Shown piece after piece: positions 24,276 to 33,433 of a stretch of DNA of 64,000 nucleotides (positions within the stretch are counted from its first letter, which is position 1; each line of letters begins with the position of its first letter). The stretch covers positions 2,108,001-2,172,000 of the forward strand of contig CP107926.1 in the NCBI GenBank assembly GCA_036015235.1. Reading direction: 5' to 3'. The translations under genes and the position numbers were made by a program. The DNA is from Streptomyces sp. NBC_00433 (GTDB lineage Bacteria; Actinomycetota; Actinomycetes; Streptomycetales; Streptomycetaceae). The notes beneath the pieces were generated by a model. The model was given only the letters and a program-made list of their open reading frames with translations, was not told where the DNA came from and made no database searches.

Positions 24276-25633
24276 CCGGACTGGTCTACCGCATCGCCGC
24301 ACCCCTCCTCCTCCCGCCCCGCTCCGCCCGCGTCCCCTCCCCCGCCGGCGCCCGCGCCCTTCCCGCCGGCCGCGACCGCGCCCGTACCGCCGCTCCGCTC
24401 ACCACCGCGGTCCGCCTCCCCCGCCTCCTGCGCCGGCACCCGCCTGCCCTCGCCGAGCCGGGCGACCGTCACACCGCCCAGGCCCTCCGCGCAGCCGGGG
24501 TCCTGGACCGTGCCGAGCAGCCGGATGTGGCCGCGGGCGGCGGCCATCCCGGCGAGCCGCAGCAGTTCGCGCAGCTGCCTGCCGTCGAGGCCCAGGTCGA
24601 GCCCGTCGCCCAGCACGGTGAGCACCTGGCCGGCCGGCAGCAGCTCCGTACTGGTGTCGACATCCAGCACGCCCGGACCGGTGAGCAGCACCAACGCCAG
24701 TGCCAGGAAGCGCAGTTCGCCGTCGCCGAGCCGGTCGACCGGCACCACGCCCAGCGGGCCGCGGTCCACCGCGGCGATCACCGCGTCCAGCGGCGCCCGG
24801 CCGTCGCCCGGCGGGGGAAGCACCGCGGGCAGCACGGTCAGGCCCTCGACCGGCGGACTGCACACCGCCCGCACCGCGTTGACCAGCGCCGCGTGCCGCG
24901 TGCCGCACTCGCCTTCGGTCCTGGCCAGAACGGCGGACAGGTTGTCGCAGGCGGCACGCAGCCGCCCGTCGCCCAACAGCACGGGGGCGCGCATCAGTTC
25001 GGGCCGCGGTGCCACCGGGAAGATCCCGCGCAGCGCCACCACCAGCTGCTCGGCTGCGGCGAGCACCAGCCGCTGCCCGTCGGTGCGTCCGGAGACCCGC
25101 AGCGGCAGCAGGGCGCTGGCCAGGACGTTGTCCGGCAGCGGGGCACGGGTGACCGAGACCTCGCCCGCCGTGTGCCAGGCCGCCTGCACGGTGCGCCGGG
25201 CCGGGTCGCGCAGCGCCGTGGTGAGCAGGGTCTCGCCGGCGCCGGTCAGCCGCTCGCCGACGATCCGCAGCGTCGGCTCCGCCTGCACCGCGACGTCCAG
25301 CCGCACCGGCCCGACGGGACCTGTCACCGTGCAGCCGATACGGAAGCCGCGCCGCCCCTGCGCGTCCGGCTGGGCACCCTGCGGCACGCAGGCCGCCGCG
25401 CCGCCGCGCACCACCGACCCGAAGACCTCGGCGAGTTCGGCGCCGCAGGCCAGCCGGCCGAGTGCGGCGAGCCCTTCGAGGACACTGGACTTGCCGGTGC
25501 CGCTGCCGCCGGTGAGCAGGGTGATCGGGCCGAGCGCGAAGGTCGCCCCGCGGTGTGACTTGAAGGCGGACAGCCGCAGTTCGGTGACGACGGGGCGGTC
25601 GTGACCGGCGTCCTTGGGCGCGCTGGTGCTCAT
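24272..25633 (-). CDS. AAA/ABC-type ATPase of the SMC-like superfamily
   Basis: A 453-residue P-loop ATPase. It starts like RecF/SMC-type ATPases (LRLSAFKSHRGATFALGPITLLTGGSGTGKSS, Walker A at about residues 42–50). It has a signature-like LGDGELRFLALALVLL and a Walker B-like GVLDVD. The final 60 residues are low-complexity Gly/Glu/Ala. No nuclease or membrane domain is seen. The start (ATG 25633) has a weak ribosome-binding site. It overlaps the MazG-like gene, so the two probably act together or share timing. Role unknown; DNA maintenance or defence are both possible. Confidence 0.8.
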   Translation of the reverse strand: MSTSAPKDAGHDRPVVTELRLSAFKSHRGATFALGPITLLTGGSGTGKSSVLEGLAALGRLACGAELAEVFGSVVRGGAAACVPQGAQPDAQGRRGFRIGCTVTGPVGPVRLDVAVQAEPTLRIVGERLTGAGETLLTTALRDPARRTVQAAWHTAGEVSVTRAPLPDNVLASALLPLRVSGRTDGQRLVLAAAEQLVVALRGIFPVAPRPELMRAPVLLGDGRLRAACDNLSAVLARTEGECGTRHAALVNAVRAVCSPPVEGLTVLPAVLPPPGDGRAPLDAVIAAVDRGPLGVVPVDRLGDGELRFLALALVLLTGPGVLDVDTSTELLPAGQVLTVLGDGLDLGLDGRQLRELLRLAGMAAARGHIRLLGTVQDPGCAEGLGGVTVARLGEGRRVPAQEAGEADRGGERSGGTGAVAAGGKGAGAGGGGDAGGAGREEEGCGDAVDQSG

Positions 25634-25854
25634 GGCCGCGAAGGTAGCCACCGTGCGGCCTGCCGAACCGTTCCGGCGTCCTAGCGTTACCCGAACGAGC
25701 GACATCGTGCATGATTCGCGGAAATCCGGAAATTACATATCCCTCCCGCAGCGCGGAGTACCGCCGCGTCCGCTCTCACGCGCGCACCCGCCGGGTCCAT
25801 GTCCGCGCCCGTCGCTCCGGGTCCCTGTCGGTGCCGCCGGTTACGGTGTCGGGT

Positions 25855-26406
25855 GTGACCACGACCAGCACCGGATATGTCGCGCTGCTGCGCGGAATCA
25901 ACGTCGGGGGCAAGGCCAGGGTCCCGATGCAGACCCTGCGCGAGCTGCTGGCCGCGATCGGCGGCACCGGGATCCGTACGCACCTGCAGAGCGGGAACGC
26001 CGTCTTCACCCACGAGGACACCGACCCGCAGACGCTGGCCGACGCGCTCCAGCAGGCGCTCGCCGACGAGTTGGGCCTGAGCATCACCTGCATGGTCCGC
26101 ACCGCCGAATACCTGCGGCGGGTCGTGGCGGCCAACCCGTTCGACATGACCGGGGTCGACGGCTCCCGCTTCCTGGTGATCTTCCTCGCCGGGTCCGTCC
26201 CCCTCGACCGGCTCGCCGCGCTCGACCGGAAGGCGTACGCGCCGGACGACTTCCGGGCGGGCGAGCGGGAGATCTACGCCCACTTCCCCGACTCCATCCG
26301 CAATTCGAAGCTCGCCGCCCGGCTCACCGACCGCGGCCTGGGCATGGCGGCCACCAACCGCAACTGGAACACGGTGACCAAGCTCGCCGAGATGGCCGGT
26401 GGTTGA
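25855..26406 (+). CDS. DUF1697 family protein
   Basis: A 183-residue protein with DUF1697 landmarks: YVALLRGINVGGKARVPM near the start, THLQSGNAVF, and the C-terminal ATNRNWNTVTKLAEMA. The family is widespread in Streptomyces and its function is unknown. The GTG at 25855 (VTTTSTGYVALLRG) is the start that matches the family. It is divergent from the AAA ATPase gene and convergent with the hydrolase gene, 45 bases apart. Confidence 0.88.
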   Translation: MTTTSTGYVALLRGINVGGKARVPMQTLRELLAAIGGTGIRTHLQSGNAVFTHEDTDPQTLADALQQALADELGLSITCMVRTAEYLRRVVAANPFDMTGVDGSRFLVIFLAGSVPLDRLAALDRKAYAPDDFRAGEREIYAHFPDSIRNSKLAARLTDRGLGMAATNRNWNTVTKLAEMAGG

Positions 26407-26451
26407 CGACGGACAAGCGGCCGCGCACATCGTCCGGCGCCGGGTCCCGCC

Positions 26452-27831
26452 TCACACGACGAGCAGCACGTCCCGGCACGAATACCGGCGAGCCGTCGCA
26501 TAGACCTCCAGGGCCCACCGCCCCGGCTCGGCGCGCAGTTCGGCGCGGAAGCCGCCGCCGACGCACGGCCGCATCGCCTCGTCCGCCACGGGCGTACCGT
26601 CCTCGCCGAGGCGGCGGACTCTCAGCCTGAGCGCGGGGTCGGCGTTCGTCGCCCACACCTCGAAAGGCTCGCCGGCCCGAGCGAAGTCGGGGAATTCGAC
26701 GCCGACCGGCTCCCCGACGCTCAGCACCCCGGCCGGTTCGAGGCCGTCGCAGATGCGCCTCAACTGCTTCAGCGCATGGCCGGAGTTGATGAGGTCCGCG
26801 TGCCTGGTGTCGAGCCACACGGTCCGGCCGGTGTCGGGCCACTCGGGCGGGGTCTGCGCGATGTGCGCCACCGTGCCGTCGCCGAAGAGCGGCAGGGCGC
26901 GGTCTTCCGGGTCGCCGGATTCCGCGAAGTCCTGGTGGAACACCGGCCGTCCGCCGGCGGCGAAGGAGAGCGCCTGGTCCGTCAGGTGCTTGTCGCCCCC
27001 GAGTGCGATGAGCGTGCCGCGCCGCCTGCCGTGGACGGCGTCGTTCTCCGCGATGGCGTCCTGCACTTCGCGGAAGAAGGCGAAGGAGTCGTCGACCGTG
27101 CGGGTGCCCACCCCCTCCACCGACTGGCCCTTCAGGTGGGACCTGCCCTCCTGGCGGTCGACCACCACCCGGTAGGTGGGCAGGAGTTGGCCGAGCGACG
27201 GATAGGTCGAGCACACCTCGCGGATCCCGTCGCGGAAGGGGCTCGGCACCCACTTCACCTGGCCGGTCAGGAAGCGCAGCGCCTTGACGCTGCCCGAGAA
27301 GGGTGTGCCCAGCGTGGCGACCGACCTGGTCTGCTCCCACCCGCCGAGGACCTCGGTGTAGTAGCGGACGACCAGGCCGCCCATGGAGCGGCACAGGAAG
27401 ACCACCTTGGCCTCGGCGGCGCGCGGGAAGCGCTGCCGGTCGGCCGTCTCCCGCCACCGGGTCAGCCGCCTCTCGACGAAGTCCGCCAGCTTCCTGGCCG
27501 AATTGCGGTTGCTCAGGCGCCAGTCGTAGCGGAATTCCGCGAATCTCTCCGGCTCGATCCCGAGTTGCTCGCGGAGGTCCGGGTATTCCATGGTCGAGAC
27601 CAGCCCGGGAAGGAGCCGCGCCCCGTGGATGACGCCGCCCAGCTCCAGGGCGTGCGGCGGCTCCGGGTCCTCGTCGCCGATGTGCTCGGGCAGTTTGAGC
27701 GCCTCCCGGGTCCTCCCGGGCCGGAGCAGCCCGCGCATCGCCTCTGGCGTCAGGTCCCACAGGTCGGCACCGTCGCGGGTCAGGGCGGTGCCCATGACGC
27801 CGGGGACGAGAACCACCAGGTCGTGCCTCAA
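26452..27831 (-). CDS. LCAT-like alpha/beta hydrolase (putative lipase/acyltransferase)
   Basis: A 459-residue protein without a signal peptide. The start DLVVLVPGVMGTAL is the oxyanion strand of lecithin:cholesterol acyltransferase-type hydrolases. The nucleophile elbow is FLCRSMGGLVVRYY (C-x-S-x-G instead of G-x-S-x-G). A GTPFSGSVKAL block follows, and a late His (NSGHALKQL) could complete the triad. The last 100 residues look like a beta-sandwich. The start is TTG at 27831, overlapping the caspase-like gene stop (TTGA), with GAGGAG 5 bases upstream. The tight coupling suggests it is a partner or effector, possibly acting on lipids; that is inference. Confidence 0.8.
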   Translation of the reverse strand: MRHDLVVLVPGVMGTALTRDGADLWDLTPEAMRGLLRPGRTREALKLPEHIGDEDPEPPHALELGGVIHGARLLPGLVSTMEYPDLREQLGIEPERFAEFRYDWRLSNRNSARKLADFVERRLTRWRETADRQRFPRAAEAKVVFLCRSMGGLVVRYYTEVLGGWEQTRSVATLGTPFSGSVKALRFLTGQVKWVPSPFRDGIREVCSTYPSLGQLLPTYRVVVDRQEGRSHLKGQSVEGVGTRTVDDSFAFFREVQDAIAENDAVHGRRRGTLIALGGDKHLTDQALSFAAGGRPVFHQDFAESGDPEDRALPLFGDGTVAHIAQTPPEWPDTGRTVWLDTRHADLINSGHALKQLRRICDGLEPAGVLSVGEPVGVEFPDFARAGEPFEVWATNADPALRLRVRRLGEDGTPVADEAMRPCVGGGFRAELRAEPGRWALEVYATARRYSCRDVLLVV

Positions 27832-30800
27832 AGAACGCTCCTCATGTCATCTCGGGCGGATCCCCCCGCCCGTCGGCCGCCGACGCCCGGACCGGGCACG
27901 GGCCCGTCGACCCGCCAGGGCACGAATATCTGGTCGCACCGCAGGTTGTGCTGCGCGACGCCCTGGACCATGAGGGTGATGCCGCGGCTGTCGAAGGCGG
28001 TGTCCACGCCGGTCACGTCGTATCCGCGGGATTCCACCGGGTCCAGCTCCTCCCCCCGTCTGACGTCCCACAGCAGGAGGCGGCCGGATTTCCGGTTCCA
28101 GCCGACAAGCAGCGGGCGTTGCGCGGGACCGGCGAGGGCGAGGCCGTCGACCGGTCCGCCGGACCGTCGCGGCAGGACGGTCGGTACGGCGTAACCCCCG
28201 TCGCACTCGGCGAACTTCACCGTCTCGCCGGTGGTGAAGGCGATCAGCGGAAACGGTGTCCTCCCGCGCATGAGCAGGCCCGTGGCCACCGCCTTCGCCC
28301 TGACGGCGCTGACCGCCTGCGGCTTCGTGTCGGACCGGGCCAGGTCCCACACCCGGACCGCGTTGCCGCCCCACACCGACAGCCAGGACGGACCCGAGGG
28401 CGGGCCCACCGCTTCCAGCCGCTGCACGGCGCCGGCGGCCCCCATCCAGAAGGTCCGCCCTTCGCGCCAGGCACCGCGCCCCCGCGTCTCGCGCTCCCAG
28501 GCGACCACGCTCTGCCCTGACGGCCACAGCAGCCGCAGCCGGTCGGTCCCGTCGGCGTGGAAGGCCAGCGAAAGCACCGGGCGGTCGGCCGGGCCGGGCA
28601 GCGCGAAGCTCTCGGTCTCCAGCACCTCCAGGCCCGGCCCGAGCGTCCAGAGCACGACGCGCCTGCGGCCGACGGCCGCGGCCAGCCAGCAGTCCCCGAC
28701 CCGGGCGGCGGTGAGCGCCTCCACCTGCGCGGGGTGGACGAGCCGGAGCGCTTCGCCGGCCTGCCCGTCCTGGGCGTGCGGGCTCACCAGCACGTCGGCG
28801 CCCTGCGAGCGGCTCAGCAGCAGCGTGCCGTCGGGTGCTCCGCCCGTCACCTTCAGCCGTGTCCTGCCGGCCGCCCTCCCGACGACGTGGCGGACGCCCG
28901 CCACCTCGCCCCTCCCCGGCGGGTCGTGCGGCTCCCACACGCGGATCCGCGTCTCGTCGGCCACCGCGAGGCGCCCGGTCTCCGCGGGGTCGAAGGCCAG
29001 GGACTGGTGGTGGTGATCGCACGGCAGCGGTACGAGTTCCGCGCCCTTGTCGTCCCAGACGCGGACCGCGGCGTCCTCCCCGACGGCCGTGAGCAGTCCT
29101 CGCGGGCCCCGTCCGAGGGTCACCGCCCGCCCGGCGCTCGCGGGGGCGGGGCTGAAGAGGGGGCTCGCCGCTCCTCGGAAGAGGTCGTCCGTCCGCCAGG
29201 CGTGCAGCGTGTGGCCGTCCAGCGCCGCGATCACCGCGCCGGGCCCGTTGCGGTCCGGCAGGGCCAGCGCCGACACGGCGACGACCTGCTCGATGCCGTC
29301 GCCCAGCGACCGGACACGGCGCAGCGGCTCCTTCATCGCCTTCCGGCCGGGCACCTCCCACACCCTGACCCCTCCAGGGCCCCCGGTGACCGCGACGGCC
29401 CTCTCTCCCACGGTCAGCAGGCACACGCAGCGGACCGGCACACCGACGGTGTGCGTGCGCAGGTCCGCCCTGGAATACGCCGTGGTGGTGTCCCAGCGCC
29501 ACAGCCACAGGCGGTCGCCGTCGACGGTGGCGAGGAGCACCTCCCTGCCCCAGCGCACCGAGTCGACGGCGCCGGGCCTACCGCCCCAGTACAGCTCCTC
29601 CACCGGGTATCTGCCGTTGCCGTGCCACATCCGCACGCACAGGCCGTCGTGCGTGGCGACCACCCTGCTGTCGCCCCGGCCGGACGCCGTCACTCCCCGC
29701 TGCAGCGGCGGGGCGGCCCAGGTGTCCGGTCCGGTCTGCCGTCCCGGGACCTCGTGTCCCTCCGCGGTCCACGACGTGACCTCGCCGGCGCCCGACGCGT
29801 GGATGAGTCCGTCGCCGTGGGCCTCCCAGTGCACGGCGAGCGCCCCGCCCGGCGGGGCGGGCCAGCTGCGGTGCAGCGGGAGCCGGACGGCGCTGCTCCA
29901 CACGTCGTCCCAGAAGACCGACGAAGGCTTCGGCACCGCGGCGAGGAAGTCCTTCGAGAACATGGCCAACGCGGTGGCGCGCAGCATCGCCCACCTCGCG
30001 TCCTGCGCCTCGTGCCTGCGGAAGTGGTCGGCGACGCCGAGGTAGAGCGCGCTGCGCGGGGTCGTCGCGAGCCGGGCGGAGACCAGGGGTTCGAGGACGT
30101 CGGGCGCGGCGGCGACCAGGAAGTGGCTGTCGCCCACCAGTTCTTCGAGGAGGTCGTCGCCGCCCAGAGCGGCGTGCGCGGTGAGGTGGTGCTTCACGTA
30201 GTGTTCCGCGGTCCGCCAGTCCTCGCTCCTGTCCGGCGTCAGCGCCCGGTGGACGGCGCGGTGCCGCTCCCGCAGCCGCAGGTCGCCGCCGAGCAGGTGG
30301 GCGCCGAAGCTGGGGTGGTGGAGGCGGTAGACCTCCTCGCCGGACTCGGCGTCCTTCGCGATCGTCACGCCGGTGGCCCTGCGGATCACGTCCCGCAGGT
30401 CGTCCTCTCCGTACGCCCTGCTGCCCGGGGCGCGGACCGCGTTGGTCACGGCCAGCCACACCCGGGGCTGGGGCAGTCCGACGCCCTGTGCCAGCGCCAG
30501 AGCGGTCATGAAGTCGCGGATACGGGAGGTGTACCGCGGGTCGAGCCGCAGCAGCTCCTCGGCCAGCAGGGAGTCCAGGACGGACGTCCCCCGCCGTAAC
30601 TCCCCGCGCAGCCGGGTCGCGTCGACCGGCTCCGGGCGGCCGGCCACCTGGCGTGCCCACAGGGTGGCGACGAGGAAGATGCCGTTGCTGCCGGCCGCGA
30701 TCTCCCGGGCGACGGCGCCGCGTCGGCGTGCGGCCTGCGGCTGCCGGTAGGGGGACTTCTCCTCGGCGAGCAGCCGTTCGACGTGCCGGGCGATGTCCCG

Positions 30801-32264
30801 CTCGGTCTCGTCCCTGCGGTCCAGCTCCATCATGGCAGTGCAGTGCAGCACGTCGAGCAGCGTCTCCGTACGCGGTTCGCCCGGCAGGGCGCGGCGGGCG
30901 TTCGGCCGGGTGGCGACCACCACCCTCACCCCTGGCAGGGCCGCCAGCGGGTTGAGCAGTCCGCGGGCGATGTCGAAGGAGTGTCCCGCGGCGGCCTCGT
31001 CCAGCCCGTCGAACATCAGGGTGAGGCTGCCCTTGGCCTCCGTCAGTGCCTCGACCTGCCGCACCAGGCTGTGCGGGGATCCCCGGGTGGTCCCCGGTGT
31101 GCGCAGGCCGAGCGGCGCCAGGCTGCGCGCCAGGTCCTCGCAGAGCGCCGACAGTGTCCTGCCGCGGCAGTGCAGCGCGGCGTTGACGGAGCGGAGCGGG
31201 GGCAGCAGCCGGGGGCGGCGGTCCTCGGGCAGGGAGGCCACGAAGTGCTCGACGGTCAGGTGCGCGGTGTACGCGAGCAGCGTCGACTTGCCCGCGCCGG
31301 ACGCCCCCGTCACCAGGAACATCCCGGTCTCCTGGGTGCGCATCCAGTTGACCAGGTCGCCGAGCACCCCGTGCCGGGAGGCGAAGTCCCGCAGGTGCCA
31401 GCTCTGGCCGGAGCCGGAGAAGACCGGCAGGTCCTCGGCTGCGAGTTCCGTGCCGATCCACGACCGGTCGTCCTGCGGGCGCAGCGCGGCGCGCGCCCGC
31501 GGTGACCAGTACGGGTTGGGCAGGAACCAGGCGTGCAGCGTCTGCGGCTCCTGCCAGAAGGGGACCTGGTCCCCGGCCCGGTTCCTGACCGCGCTCATCA
31601 GCTGCTGGAAGGGGACGACGTCGTTCTCCCGCTGGAAGATCCGCGCACTGCCGTCGACGATCTCGCCGGGAGCCGACAGGACCTGCTCCAGGCAGTCGAC
31701 CCAGTGCCCTTCCAGCGCCTCCTGCCCTGATCCGGCGGTCGCGACGACGGCGAAGCCCACCTCGACGTCGTCGACGCCGGCCCGCAGCCGCGCGTCCTTG
31801 ACGTGGTGGCTGACCTCCCGCACCGCCTCGCCGGAGAAGCAGGCGTCCAGGACGAGCAGCGTGTCCGCGGGGTCCTCGGCGAGCCAGGAGACCAGCTCCT
31901 CGGCCGAGACCGCCCGGCCGGCATCGAACTCCCCGTCCAGGTAGCTGTCCTCGCAGGCCAGGTAGAAGGCGCCCGACACCACTTCGCCGTGCCCGGTCCA
32001 GTAGAGGATCTTCCGGTCCGCCTCCTGCTGCCCGAGCCGCAGCACCAGGTCGCGGATCTGCTCGCGCCCAGCGGACAGCGCGCCCCCCGCGGCACTGCTG
32101 ACACCCAGCGAGGGGGCGCCGAAGCCCAGCCGGGCGGCCTGCTCCACGAAACGGAAGGCGGTCCGGCGCAGTTGGGCGCGGTCCCTGACCCGCCGTGCGT
32201 CACCCCGGTATCTGTCGACGACCACGGTGGCGACCACGCCGTCACGCTTCTGGCCCCGGCCCAA
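27828..32264 (-). CDS. Caspase-like protease – NACHT/STAND-type NTPase – WD40 protein
   Basis: About 1,478 residues, cytoplasmic. Residues 85–150 hold a caspase-like site: His92 in YWTGHGE and Cys142 in LLVLDACFSGEAV. Residues 315–430 begin a signalling NTPase, with P-loop GASGAGKST (320–328) and Walker B LTLMFDGLDEA (D422/E423 region), followed by NACHT-like helices. From about 830 to the end are degenerate WD40-type repeats (VRVWDDKG, IRVWEPHD, LLLWDVRRG). I chose a TTG start at 32264, preceded by GGAGGGGGAG; upstream codons lack a ribosome-binding site. Such sensor–NTPase–protease fusions act in immunity and programmed death. Stop overlaps the hydrolase start. Confidence 0.87.
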   Translation of the reverse strand: MGRGQKRDGVVATVVVDRYRGDARRVRDRAQLRRTAFRFVEQAARLGFGAPSLGVSSAAGGALSAGREQIRDLVLRLGQQEADRKILYWTGHGEVVSGAFYLACEDSYLDGEFDAGRAVSAEELVSWLAEDPADTLLVLDACFSGEAVREVSHHVKDARLRAGVDDVEVGFAVVATAGSGQEALEGHWVDCLEQVLSAPGEIVDGSARIFQRENDVVPFQQLMSAVRNRAGDQVPFWQEPQTLHAWFLPNPYWSPRARAALRPQDDRSWIGTELAAEDLPVFSGSGQSWHLRDFASRHGVLGDLVNWMRTQETGMFLVTGASGAGKSTLLAYTAHLTVEHFVASLPEDRRPRLLPPLRSVNAALHCRGRTLSALCEDLARSLAPLGLRTPGTTRGSPHSLVRQVEALTEAKGSLTLMFDGLDEAAAGHSFDIARGLLNPLAALPGVRVVVATRPNARRALPGEPRTETLLDVLHCTAMMELDRRDETERDIARHVERLLAEEKSPYRQPQAARRRGAVAREIAAGSNGIFLVATLWARQVAGRPEPVDATRLRGELRRGTSVLDSLLAEELLRLDPRYTSRIRDFMTALALAQGVGLPQPRVWLAVTNAVRAPGSRAYGEDDLRDVIRRATGVTIAKDAESGEEVYRLHHPSFGAHLLGGDLRLRERHRAVHRALTPDRSEDWRTAEHYVKHHLTAHAALGGDDLLEELVGDSHFLVAAAPDVLEPLVSARLATTPRSALYLGVADHFRRHEAQDARWAMLRATALAMFSKDFLAAVPKPSSVFWDDVWSSAVRLPLHRSWPAPPGGALAVHWEAHGDGLIHASGAGEVTSWTAEGHEVPGRQTGPDTWAAPPLQRGVTASGRGDSRVVATHDGLCVRMWHGNGRYPVEELYWGGRPGAVDSVRWGREVLLATVDGDRLWLWRWDTTTAYSRADLRTHTVGVPVRCVCLLTVGERAVAVTGGPGGVRVWEVPGRKAMKEPLRRVRSLGDGIEQVVAVSALALPDRNGPGAVIAALDGHTLHAWRTDDLFRGAASPLFSPAPASAGRAVTLGRGPRGLLTAVGEDAAVRVWDDKGAELVPLPCDHHHQSLAFDPAETGRLAVADETRIRVWEPHDPPGRGEVAGVRHVVGRAAGRTRLKVTGGAPDGTLLLSRSQGADVLVSPHAQDGQAGEALRLVHPAQVEALTAARVGDCWLAAAVGRRRVVLWTLGPGLEVLETESFALPGPADRPVLSLAFHADGTDRLRLLWPSGQSVVAWERETRGRGAWREGRTFWMGAAGAVQRLEAVGPPSGPSWLSVWGGNAVRVWDLARSDTKPQAVSAVRAKAVATGLLMRGRTPFPLIAFTTGETVKFAECDGGYAVPTVLPRRSGGPVDGLALAGPAQRPLLVGWNRKSGRLLLWDVRRGEELDPVESRGYDVTGVDTAFDSRGITLMVQGVAQHNLRCDQIFVPWRVDGPVPGPGVGGRRAGGSARDDMRSVL

Positions 32265-32394
32265 CCGAACTCCCCCTCCAAAGAGTTCCGCCAGGCATCC
32301 GTACCGCGCCGCAGGACGGTATGTGGAAACCTGACGTCTCACACCGCACCCGGTGTGCCGCTTACGCTACTCGGCATGGGGGTTGGGAGAACTC

Positions 32395-33417
32395 GTGGAG
32401 CCGCGCGACCGCATGGTCATCGGGAATCTGGTGACGGACTGCCACATCTTCGAGGGAGACGGCACTCTCCCGATCCAGCAGGAGAACGTGCAGATCATCT
32501 ACGAGCCGGGGCTCCGCCGGGTGGATCTCCCCGCCGAGGTCCAGCTGTGGCGTGAGGACATCGAGGCGGAGATGCAGCGCCGGCAGGCGGCGGGTGAGAA
32601 GTACGCCTGGAACAATCCGCGATTCGCCGTCGAGAGCGTCATCGTCTCGCGGAGCGACGAGACCGAGGCGCCCCTGGTACGGATGAGCCTGTGCGACGCG
32701 GACTATTACGACTTCCTCGCGACGTCCGTCAATCTCGACGAGCCGCTGCGCGAAGGGGAGTCCGCGACCCTGCGCTCGCAATACCTGGAGAACACCGACC
32801 CGGTGGCAGCGCCGGCCTTCCTGTCGTGCAGCTTCGGCGTCAATGTGGCGGTCGAGACGGGACCCGACCGGAAGATGGTCTTCGCCCGGCGCAGCGTCAG
32901 CGTCGAGGGCCACAACAAGGTGCGGTGGAATTCCTCGGTCAACGAGGGGCTCGCCGCCATCCACGACGTCCCCGCGGACGGCTCCCCCATCAGTCTGCAC
33001 TCCGTGGCCCGCCGCGCGCTGCGGGAGGAACTCGCCGTCCAGGACGAGGACGAGGTCGAGGTCGAACTACTCGCCTTCGCGCTCGACCTGCGCAACCACC
33101 AGTGGGCGGCCTTCTACCGGGCCGTGCTCACCGACCTGACGGCCGACCACCTGATCGCCCGTAGGAGCCGCGGCATCGAGGACAAGTGGGAGCACGACCG
33201 GTTCGACTTCATACCGGCCGATCCCGACAGCGTCCTGGACTTCATCCTGCGGAAGGACCCGCAGGAGTGGACCCCCTGCGGTCCTGCTCTCTTCTATCTG
33301 GCCCTGGTCCGCGCGGCCGTCGCCGCCCGTGGCGGCAACCGGTCGGGGCGGCTGGACGTCGAGGCCGCGGAGCGCCGGGCGGTGGAGCGCCTCGCCGCGG
33401 CCGCCGACCGCGGCTAG
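32395..33417 (+). CDS. Nudix-like domain protein of unknown function
   Basis: A 340-residue soluble protein. The GTG at 32395 has GGGAG 5 bases upstream; an ATG at 32413 is a less likely start. Residues about 195–225 (SLHSVARRALREELAVQ) resemble a degenerate Nudix helix: the RxLREELxV core is kept but the first Gly and Glu are not. A beta-rich region with FYRAVLTDL and FDFIPADPDS follows. The N-terminal half (about 1–150) matches nothing I recognise. It is divergent from the caspase-like gene with a 130-base shared promoter region, and convergent with the SLATT-like gene (16-base gap). Catalytic activity is uncertain. Confidence 0.65.
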   Translation: MEPRDRMVIGNLVTDCHIFEGDGTLPIQQENVQIIYEPGLRRVDLPAEVQLWREDIEAEMQRRQAAGEKYAWNNPRFAVESVIVSRSDETEAPLVRMSLCDADYYDFLATSVNLDEPLREGESATLRSQYLENTDPVAAPAFLSCSFGVNVAVETGPDRKMVFARRSVSVEGHNKVRWNSSVNEGLAAIHDVPADGSPISLHSVARRALREELAVQDEDEVEVELLAFALDLRNHQWAAFYRAVLTDLTADHLIARRSRGIEDKWEHDRFDFIPADPDSVLDFILRKDPQEWTPCGPALFYLALVRAAVAARGGNRSGRLDVEAAERRAVERLAAAADRG

Positions 33418-33433
33418 GGCCCTGGGGCGGGGG

